Shown piece after piece: positions 1-5,608 of a DNA stretch of 5,608 bases (positions are counted from its first letter, which is position 1; each line of letters starts with the position of its first letter). The translations under genes were made by a program, and so were the position numbers. The notes beneath the pieces are model-generated. The model did not search any database. It had not been told where the DNA came from and saw only the letters and a program-made list of their open reading frames with translations. The stretch comes from Alphaproteobacteria bacterium UBA4588. Lineage in GTDB: Bacteria > Pseudomonadota > Alphaproteobacteria > Puniceispirillales > Puniceispirillaceae. Where the stretch lies: NCBI GenBank assembly GCA_002387605.1, contig DGJU01000060.1, positions 12,880 through 18,487 of the forward strand, in the 5' to 3' direction.

Positions 1-24
1 CAGAGACTGGGAACAGAGACTGGG
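1..24. repeat. Short direct repeat downstream of fzlA
   Basis: The 11-base unit CAGAGACTGGG occurs at 1-11 and again at 14-24, separated by AA, giving a 13-base period. The second copy runs on into two more G residues. It lies 3' of the fzlA stop codon and touches the window edge, so more copies could lie to the left. Two copies are too few to assign a function. It may be a local duplication or the end of a longer tandem array. I see no hairpin with a T-run here that would act as a fzlA terminator. Confidence 0.6.
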
Positions 25-32
25 GGAACTGC

Positions 33-701
33 TTAAAAATCTAGCGCAGAATAGCTACTAGCTGGCGGCATGCCAACAAGGACATCAGCCAGCAAGGGGC
101 GGAAGCTAGGGCGTGATTTTAGCTTCATATACCACATTTTAGCATCTGTATGTTTGTCCCAATTCACATCGCCAAAGTAATCAAGAACAGATAAATGGGC
201 AGCGGCGGCAAGATCGCACAACGCCATATCAGGGCCTGCAAGCCATGGATTCTGAGCCGCAAGCCAGTCAATATAGCCAAGGTGAGTTTGCGCGTTTGAC
301 AGCGCTGCCCGCATAATCTCGGAGGATGCTGACTGGCCTTTATCAAAACGCTTAATCACTCTTTCCCGCAACAGAGGTCCAGAGACTTCTTGGGTGAATT
401 TAATTTCAAACCAGTCAATGAGCCGGCGTACTTCTGCGCGCTCACCCGGCGTTCGCGGCATCAGGCGCGCCTGTTCGATAACCTCTTCAACCCATTCGCT
501 GATAACCCGAGCACCCGAAATCACGCCAAAATCATCATCTTCCAGAACAGGAAGGTCACCTGCTGGATTTAGGGTCAGAAATGCCTCGTCACGCATCCAT
601 GGCACTTGTGTGCGTAGGCTTACATCAAGGTCATATTCCCCAAACTGTAAACGAATAAACCGGCTTGCCGGAGAAAGTGGATAGTGATGAAGTGTTGCCA
701 T
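33..701 (-). CDS. fzlA: FzlA-like FtsZ-localising protein (GST fold)
   Basis: A 222-residue glutathione-S-transferase-fold protein. In Caulobacter, FzlA binds and curves FtsZ filaments, and works through the FtsWI septal wall synthases to permit constriction. The assignment rests on the thioredoxin-like N-terminal half (about 1-75, opening MATLHHYPLSPASR, with the likely cis-proline P51 in DLPVL). It also rests on the all-helical C-terminal half, with HLGYIDWL (140-147), WLAGPDMALCDLAAAAHLSV (153-172), DYFGDV, the stretch YMKLKSRPSFRPLLAD (191-206) and the terminal LDF. The last two are what I recall as FzlA hallmarks; the C-terminal tail is known to matter for division. The residues that hold glutathione in catalytic GSTs are not conserved (G63-A64 where E/D-S is usual). 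I chose ATG at 701 over an in-frame GTG at 725 because family members begin at this point, AGG lies 6 nt upstream, and the GTG sits inside an inverted repeat. The stop is TAA. A generic GST is the alternative, less likely. Confidence 0.9.
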   Translation of the reverse strand: MATLHHYPLSPASRFIRLQFGEYDLDVSLRTQVPWMRDEAFLTLNPAGDLPVLEDDDFGVISGARVISEWVEEVIEQARLMPRTPGERAEVRRLIDWFEIKFTQEVSGPLLRERVIKRFDKGQSASSEIMRAALSNAQTHLGYIDWLAAQNPWLAGPDMALCDLAAAAHLSVLDYFGDVNWDKHTDAKMWYMKLKSRPSFRPLLADVLVGMPPASSYSALDF

Positions 702-707
702 AATAAG

Positions 708-710
708 CCT
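708..710 (-). promoter_or_regulatory. Weak ribosome binding site of fzlA
   Basis: On the minus strand AGG is followed by CTTATT and then ATG at 701, a 6-nt spacing. It is short but is the only purine-rich core near either candidate start. Nothing comparable precedes the upstream GTG at 725, so it supports the shorter, 222-residue reading. Confidence 0.45.
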
Positions 711-719
711 AAGATTAGA

Positions 720-771
720 GGTCACGAGACGCGCTGAATGATATTACCCTTACTTCTGGATAGTCGTGACC
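720..771. repeat. Inverted repeat in the fzlA 5' region
   Basis: GGTCACGA at 720-727 is the exact reverse complement of TCGTGACC at 764-771, leaving 36 bases between the arms. It lies 19 to 70 bases upstream of the fzlA ATG and downstream of the candidate promoter, so it would fall in the mRNA leader. It could be a hairpin or a two-half operator. The long loop makes a strong hairpin less likely. No T-run follows it on the minus strand, so it does not look like a terminator. Confidence 0.4.
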
Positions 772-783
772 CGCGAAGCTTAA

Positions 784-812
784 AATTTACAATGATTAGG
801 ATTTGCTTACAA
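784..812 (-). promoter_or_regulatory. Candidate sigma-70-type promoter for fzlA
   Basis: On the minus strand TTGTAA (807-812) and TAAATT (784-789) are separated by exactly 17 bases. Each hexamer matches 4 of 6 consensus positions. Transcription would begin near 777 and leave a leader of about 75 nt that contains the inverted repeat. The surrounding 780-805 is the most AT-rich part of the gap. Matches of this quality arise by chance, so this is only the best candidate in the gap between the acetyltransferase and fzlA. Confidence 0.25.
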
Positions 813-880
813 GCCCATCCTTACCAGCTTGCTCTGTAGTGGGTTTACGCTTCCTTATTTCACCTTATTGGGAGCCCAGT

Positions 881-1405
881 TCAAGCGCTAGGCAATTGAC
901 AGGCAAGCAAGGCAATCGGGCCAACAGGAAGAGTGGCCTCCCCTTCCTTAGAGAGTTCCAGCAGATGTAAGCGGCCCTGCTCCAAAGCCCCAGGCCAGAT
1001 AAAACGCTTAGCAGGCGCCAGCTGAAACCCAAAGCGCGGATAATAATCATGATCACCCGAGACAAAAACAATATCCCAGCTTTTGAGTCGTTCAGCATGG
1101 GACAGGCCGGCTCTTACCAATGACTTGCCAACACCTTTTCCCTGCAACTGCGGGTCAACAGCAAGCGGTCCAAGCAGGAGCTGGCGGCGTCCAGCAACAA
1201 GAACTTCCCAGAATCGCAACGAAGCAACTGCCTGCCCGTCTAATTCGGCAATAAAACACAATTCTTCGACAGCTGGGCCGAAGCGCAAATGCCAGACTGA
1301 CCTGTCTGTGCGCTCAGCACCAAAGGTTGCACACATGAGCCGTGCAATATCAGCCGTATCTCCATCCACCTGTCTGCGGATATGGGCAATTATCTGGTCT
1401 GCCAT
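881..1405 (-). CDS. GNAT-family N-acetyltransferase (YhbS-like)
   Basis: A 174-residue acetyltransferase of the GNAT fold, expected to move an acetyl group from acetyl-CoA to an amine; the substrate cannot be told from sequence. The N-terminal strand and helices cover about 5-50 (IRRQVDGDTADIARLMCATF). A central strand pair, ELDGQAVASLRFWEVLV, covers 54-70. Motif A, LLGPLAVDPQLQGKGVGKSL, spans 77-96 and contains QGKGVG (88-93), the Q-x-x-G-x-G pyrophosphate-binding loop for CoA. The stretch VSGDHDYYPRFGF (115-127) is typical of the YhbS/COG3153 group. Length is normal for that group and I see no signal peptide or membrane segment, so it should be cytoplasmic. The start is ATG at 1405, with AAGG 8 nt upstream; the stop is TGA. 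It begins 39 nt after the gltB stop, so cotranscription with gltB is likely. Any functional tie to glutamate synthase is unproven. Confidence 0.88.
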   Translation of the reverse strand: MADQIIAHIRRQVDGDTADIARLMCATFGAERTDRSVWHLRFGPAVEELCFIAELDGQAVASLRFWEVLVAGRRQLLLGPLAVDPQLQGKGVGKSLVRAGLSHAERLKSWDIVFVSGDHDYYPRFGFQLAPAKRFIWPGALEQGRLHLLELSKEGEATLPVGPIALLACQLPSA

Positions 1406-1413
1406 TTTTGGCG

Positions 1414-1417
1414 CCTT
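1414..1417 (-). promoter_or_regulatory. Ribosome binding site of the acetyltransferase
   Basis: On the minus strand AAGG lies 8 nt before the ATG at 1405, within the 39-nt spacer after gltB. A second ATAAGG stands 15 nt further upstream (1429-1434) but is too far from the start to serve. No promoter or terminator is visible in the spacer, which fits readthrough from gltB. Confidence 0.5.
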
Positions 1418-1444
1418 ATCTATGTGGACCTTATGCCACCTGAA

Positions 1445-4400
1445 TTAAGCGCGGACACTTTCCTGCTCAACATCAGATAGCGGATTAGGAAGCATACCAA
1501 GAACTTCGGTTGGCACAACATGCCAGAACCTTTTGACCTCTGTTGTCCAATTATTCAACAACCGTTTTGCCAACGCAGAATCTGTTTCGGCTGCATGAAG
1601 GGTTATCAGTGCCTTTAGATGCTTTTGCCAATAGGCCGTTGCAACAGGCGCAATCTGCAGCGTTTCAGGGTTTGCCCGTGATAAAAACAGCTCATCTTCA
1701 TCATAAATAAACGCCATACCACCTGTCATACCGGCGCCGAAATTAGGGCCTGTTCTGCCCAGAATAACAACTTCGCCCCCTGTCATATATTCACAGCCAT
1801 TAGACCCGCATCCTTCAACAATCGCTGTCGCACCGGAGTTACGGACACATAGTCTCTCGCCCGCCTGACCGTTCGCAAGAAGCATACCTGATGTTGCGCC
1901 GTAAAGGACTGTGTTACCGATAATCGTATTCCGTTCGGCAACAAATGCAGCAGAAGCAGATGGGCGTATCGTAATCATCCCGCCGGATAAGCCCTTACCA
2001 ACATAATCATTTGCATCACCAATAACATCCAGCCTTAGGCCCTGAACAGCAAACGCGCCAAGGGACTGTCCCCCCGGACCACGTAGCCGAGCAGTAATCT
2101 GACCGGGGCGCAATCCAGTCATTCCGAACCGGCGCACGATATGAGATGATAACCGGGTACCAATGGCCCGCTGGGTATTTTCAATATTGTAGGAAAGCTG
2201 CATCTTGCCGCCATTTTCAAGTGCTGTTTTTGCATCCTTGACCATGAGAGCATCAAGGGTATCAGCGACTTCAATCCGGCCCTCACCGCCCTGATAGCCA
2301 GCAACACCAGTTGCAACCGCCTGAACCAGAATTGGGTTAAGGTCGAGGTCATCCAGTGCCGCATCACCGCGCGATACCTGACTAAGCAAGTCAGTGCGGC
2401 CAATAACGTCTGAGAGCGACCGGAAGCCAAGTGAGGCAAGAATTTCACGCACCTCTTCTGCCACATGGGTGAAAAGCTGAACAACCTTTTCAGGCGTTCC
2501 CTCAAATTTTGCGCGCAAATCGTCACGCTGTGTACAGACCCCCACAGGACAGGTGTTGGAATGGCACTGACGCACCATGATACAGCCCATCGCAACGAGC
2601 GCTGATGTGCCAATTCCATATTCATCTGCGCCCAGCATCGCTGCCATAACGATATCACGGCCTGTTTTAAGCCCGCCATCCGTGCGCAACACAACCTTGC
2701 TTCGCAACCCATTCATCGACAATACCTGATGCACCTCAGAGAGGCCCATTTCCCATGGCATGCCAGCATGTTTAATAGAAGATTGCGGGCTAGCACCTGT
2801 TCCGCCGCCATGGCCGGAAATCAGAATCGTATCTGCCTTTGCTTTTGCCACGCCTGCCGCTATCGTTCCAATACCGGTAGACGCAACCAGCTTCACACAG
2901 ACGCGGGCCTTAGGGTTAATCTGTTTCAGATCATAAATAAGCTGCGCCAAATCTTCGATTGAATAGATATCGTGATGCGGCGGCGGTGAAATCAGGGTAA
3001 CGCCCGGCGTTGAATGCCGTAACTTGGCAATCAGGCTATTCACCTTAATACCCGGAAGCTGTCCACCTTCGCCCGGCTTTGCGCCTTGGGCAACCTTGAT
3101 TTCGAGCTCTTCACAATTATTCAGATATTCAGCTGTAACCCCAAACCGGCCAGACGCAACCTGCTTGATGGCGCTTGACGGATTATCGCCATTTTCGCGC
3201 AACCGAAAGCGTGACGAATCCTCACCACCTTCACCTGAATCAGATTTAGCGCCGATACGGTTCATCGCAATCGAGAGTGTCTCATGTGCTTCAGGGCTCA
3301 AAGCCCCAAGCGAGATACCCGGCGAGACAAGACGTTTACGGATATCGGTGATGCTTTCTACAGTATCGACAAGCACAGGCGGATTTTTATAATCAAAATC
3401 CATGAGATCACGCAAATTGACCGGCCCTTGGCGTGTTACCATCTGGCTGTATTTTTTCCAGCTTTCATAGGAGCCGGTATCACAGGCATGCTGCATTGCG
3501 TGGATTATCTGTCCATCAAAGGCATGACGCTCACCTGATTTACGATAGCGGAACAGTCCACCAACAGGCAGGAAGGAGAGCGACTCGATATAGGCTTTAG
3601 TATGCATCACCATAATGCGCGACTGAATACCGCTCAGCCCCAAGCCTGATATTCGTGATGACATTGGCGGGAAGAAGTCAGCCACTAAGGCACGTGACAG
3701 CCCAAGGGCTTCAAAATTATATCCACCCCGATATGAGGCAATAACCGAAATACCCATTTTCGACATGATTTTAAGCAATCCATCTTCGATTGCTTTGCGG
3801 AAATTAGCAACGGATTCTGCGAGTGTCAGGCCTTCAAGCAGATTTTTTTCCATCCGTTCCTGAATGGTCCATTCAGCTGCATATGCATTGATAGTTGTCG
3901 CACCAACGCCGATCAAAACAGCAAAATGATGCACATCAAGACATTCGCCAGAGGCAACATTAACTGACGCAAATGTCCGTAATTGCTGGCGAACAAGATG
4001 AGAATGAACAGCACCAGTTGCGAGCACCATTGGCAATGGCACGCGATCTTCATTCGCTGCCCTATCGCTCAACATCACATGCTCACACCCGCCCCGCACA
4101 GCATTTTCTGCTTCGAGACGGATTCTGTCTATGGCGACTTTGAGCCCATCAGTTCCTGATGATGCCGGGAAGCTACAATCAATCTCAATAGCCTTATCGC
4201 CGAGATGCTGAAGCAGCGCATCCCATTCTTTATTGATAATAATAGGCGAGTTTAGTACCAGATGTTCGCACTGTTCAGGGCTTTCATCCAGAATATTGCC
4301 AAGATTGCCAAGGCGTGTCCGCAACGTCATCACATGACGTTCGCGCAACGAGTCAATCGGCGGGTTTGTTACTTGTGAGAAATTCTGCCGGAAGAAGTGA

Positions 4401-5608
4401 TGCAGGCCACGATACCGGCCAGAGAGTACGGCAAGCGGCGCATCATCACCCATGGAGCCAACAGCTTCTTTGCCGCCGACCGCCATTGGTTGCAGAATAA
4501 GTTCCATATCTTCCATCGTCCAGCCAGACATAAGCTGACGGCGGCGACGCTCTTCATCGCTTGGCGCAGCACCTTCAACAGGTTTCGCTTTGGCCAGCAA
4601 ATCATCCATTGGTTTGGCGCGCTTAATCCAGTCTCCCCAGTTCTGAGACTGAGATAATTCAGTCTTCAGTTCGGTGTCTTTAAAGACCCGCCCCTCTTTT
4701 AGGTTAACGCCAATCATCTCGCCCGGCCCAAGACGGCCACGCTCAAGAATCCGTTTCTCATCGATGATAACCATTCCTGTTTCGGACCCAGCTATCAGTA
4801 GCCCATCATTGGTAAGCGAGTAACGCATTGGACGCAGACCGTTCCTGTCCATGCCGCCAATAACCCAGTCGCCTGAAACAGCCGCGATTGCCGCCGGGCC
4901 ATCCCATGGTTCCATTACCGAATTACAATAGGCATACAGCTTTGCAAGCTCGCTATCGCCGCTCACATCAACAGCCTCAGGTATCATCATAGTCTTTACC
5001 ATTGGCAAAGAGCGTCCGCCTTGCAGCAATAGCTCAAACACAGAATCAAGCGCTGCAGAGTCAGAGCTACCTTTGGCGATCACTGGTTTTAAATCAGCAA
5101 TCCCATCAGCAAAAAGCGGGCTGTCCATCCTATCTTCATGACAGGACATCCAGTTCATGTTGCCGCGGACTGTGTTAATTTCACCATTATGGGCAAGCAC
5201 CCGGAAGGGCTGGGCAAGACGCCATGTTGGGAATGTGTTGGTTGAGTAGCGCTGATGATAAACAGCAAAGTTAGACACAAATCTCTCATCCAGCAGATCT
5301 GGATAAAACGCTGTTACCTGTTCTGCTAGAAACATGCCTTTATAGATGACTGAGCGCGTCGATAAGGAGCAGATATAAAAATCAGTTACTAATTCTGCCA
5401 GCACTGCTTTTTCTATCCTGCGCCGCACAATATAGAGCTGACGCTCAGCTTCTTCAGCGCTGAGGTCTGCCGGCATAGAGAACATGATCTGCTCAATCTC
5501 GGGACGGGTTGCCATCGCTTTATCGCCAAGAGCATCAATATTTACCGGCACCTGCCGCCAGCCATAGATAAAGTGGCCCTGCTTCAGAATTTCCTGCTCA
5601 ACAATACA
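1445..5608 (-). CDS. gltB: Glutamate synthase large (alpha) subunit, 5'-truncated by window
   Basis: Large subunit of NADPH-type glutamate synthase; it splits glutamine, channels the ammonia and makes glutamate from 2-oxoglutarate on FMN. The frame is open to the right edge (CIVEQEILKQGHFIYGWRQ precedes the GTG at 5551), so that GTG is internal. Roughly 90-100 residues, including the catalytic N-terminal cysteine, lie outside; 1387 codons are inside. Numbering from 5551: the class-II glutaminase domain has RYSTNT (R101), HNGE (N122, G123, oxyanion hole) and SSDS (D164). A central domain follows (about 350-640). The FMN/2-oxoglutarate domain (about 740-1055) has MNRIGAKSDSGEGGED, GAKPGEGGQLPG, SPPPHHDIYSIEDLAQL and GHGGGTGASP. 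The 3Fe-4S ligands are C990, C996 and C1001 (CIMVRQCHSNTC). The GXGXG beta-helix fills about 1110-1290. No frameshift or missing key residue is seen. The stop is TAA. It needs GltD, which does not follow downstream. Confidence 0.97.
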   Translation of the reverse strand, partial: CIVEQEILKQGHFIYGWRQVPVNIDALGDKAMATRPEIEQIMFSMPADLSAEEAERQLYIVRRRIEKAVLAELVTDFYICSLSTRSVIYKGMFLAEQVTAFYPDLLDERFVSNFAVYHQRYSTNTFPTWRLAQPFRVLAHNGEINTVRGNMNWMSCHEDRMDSPLFADGIADLKPVIAKGSSDSAALDSVFELLLQGGRSLPMVKTMMIPEAVDVSGDSELAKLYAYCNSVMEPWDGPAAIAAVSGDWVIGGMDRNGLRPMRYSLTNDGLLIAGSETGMVIIDEKRILERGRLGPGEMIGVNLKEGRVFKDTELKTELSQSQNWGDWIKRAKPMDDLLAKAKPVEGAAPSDEERRRRQLMSGWTMEDMELILQPMAVGGKEAVGSMGDDAPLAVLSGRYRGLHHFFRQNFSQVTNPPIDSLRERHVMTLRTRLGNLGNILDESPEQCEHLVLNSPIIINKEWDALLQHLGDKAIEIDCSFPASSGTDGLKVAIDRIRLEAENAVRGGCEHVMLSDRAANEDRVPLPMVLATGAVHSHLVRQQLRTFASVNVASGECLDVHHFAVLIGVGATTINAYAAEWTIQERMEKNLLEGLTLAESVANFRKAIEDGLLKIMSKMGISVIASYRGGYNFEALGLSRALVADFFPPMSSRISGLGLSGIQSRIMVMHTKAYIESLSFLPVGGLFRYRKSGERHAFDGQIIHAMQHACDTGSYESWKKYSQMVTRQGPVNLRDLMDFDYKNPPVLVDTVESITDIRKRLVSPGISLGALSPEAHETLSIAMNRIGAKSDSGEGGEDSSRFRLRENGDNPSSAIKQVASGRFGVTAEYLNNCEELEIKVAQGAKPGEGGQLPGIKVNSLIAKLRHSTPGVTLISPPPHHDIYSIEDLAQLIYDLKQINPKARVCVKLVASTGIGTIAAGVAKAKADTILISGHGGGTGASPQSSIKHAGMPWEMGLSEVHQVLSMNGLRSKVVLRTDGGLKTGRDIVMAAMLGADEYGIGTSALVAMGCIMVRQCHSNTCPVGVCTQRDDLRAKFEGTPEKVVQLFTHVAEEVREILASLGFRSLSDVIGRTDLLSQVSRGDAALDDLDLNPILVQAVATGVAGYQGGEGRIEVADTLDALMVKDAKTALENGGKMQLSYNIENTQRAIGTRLSSHIVRRFGMTGLRPGQITARLRGPGGQSLGAFAVQGLRLDVIGDANDYVGKGLSGGMITIRPSASAAFVAERNTIIGNTVLYGATSGMLLANGQAGERLCVRNSGATAIVEGCGSNGCEYMTGGEVVILGRTGPNFGAGMTGGMAFIYDEDELFLSRANPETLQIAPVATAYWQKHLKALITLHAAETDSALAKRLLNNWTTEVKRFWHVVPTEVLGMLPNPLSDVEQESVRA

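Noticed and set aside
394..684. A 96-codon plus-strand frame opposite fzlA
   Set aside because: It lies wholly antisense to fzlA, its product is rich in R and S and shows no domain, so it is a shadow frame.
811..846. AAGCCCA and TGGGTTT as a possible terminator stem after the acetyltransferase
   Set aside because: The stem needs a G-T pair on the plus strand, which becomes an A-C mismatch on the transcribed minus strand, and no T-run follows. It overlaps the candidate -35 box. It is not a convincing intrinsic terminator.
871..879. GGAGCCC/TGGGCTCCCA-like palindrome just after the acetyltransferase stop
   Set aside because: The arms are only about four bases with a two-base centre and there is no T-run downstream, so neither a terminator nor an operator is supported.
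1410..1415. GGCGCC palindrome between the ribosome binding site and the start of the acetyltransferase gene
   Set aside because: A six-base palindrome is expected by chance and has no partner site nearby.
1083..1448. A 121-codon open frame on the plus strand, opposite the acetyltransferase
   Set aside because: It is antisense to a well-supported GNAT gene, its product is rich in S, T, R and P without a recognisable motif, and it has no evident ribosome binding site. It is a by-product of the real gene's codon pattern.
2119..2712. A 197-codon minus-strand frame inside gltB
   Set aside because: It overlaps the FMN and 3Fe-4S part of gltB in another frame, where the gltB reading has unmistakable family motifs. 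Its own product is rich in W, C and R and matches nothing I know.
1445..5608. Possibility that gltB is broken or a fused variant
   Set aside because: The frame is continuous to the window edge, and the glutaminase, FMN, 3Fe-4S and GXGXG motifs occur in the normal order and spacing; only the part outside the window is missing.

Overview
The window looks like an ordinary stretch of alphaproteobacterial chromosome. It holds three genes, all on the minus strand, in transcription order: a glutamate synthase large subunit (gltB, 5' end cut off by the right edge), a small GNAT-family N-acetyltransferase, and a glutathione-S-transferase-like protein that I recognise as FzlA, the FtsZ-localising division protein of Alphaproteobacteria. 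FzlA is essentially confined to that class, and the GltB wording resembles alphaproteobacterial GltB, for example in the FMN domain and around the 3Fe-4S cysteines. GC content is roughly one half by spot counts. That is low for Rhodospirillales or Caulobacterales and would fit a marine lineage such as SAR116/Puniceispirillaceae, but this placement is a guess.

Layout, left to right: 1-32 is the region downstream of fzlA and carries a short direct repeat. Positions 33-701 are fzlA. Positions 702-880 are the largest gap; it holds a candidate promoter and an inverted repeat upstream of fzlA. Positions 881-1405 are the acetyltransferase. Positions 1406-1444 are a short spacer with its ribosome binding site. 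Positions 1445-5608 are gltB, uninterrupted to the edge. No stretch over 300 bases lacks a gene. I see no tRNA, rRNA, CRISPR array, insertion sequence or phage gene.

How the genes relate: GltB is the core of ammonium assimilation (glutamine + 2-oxoglutarate + reductant to 2 glutamate). The acetyltransferase lies 39 nt downstream of it and is probably cotranscribed. FzlA acts in cell constriction and seems to have its own 5' region. The grouping looks like housekeeping linkage rather than a dedicated system. I found no convincing undescribed system; the findings are modest points about start sites, FzlA's lost glutathione-binding residues, small repeats, and the missing gltD downstream.
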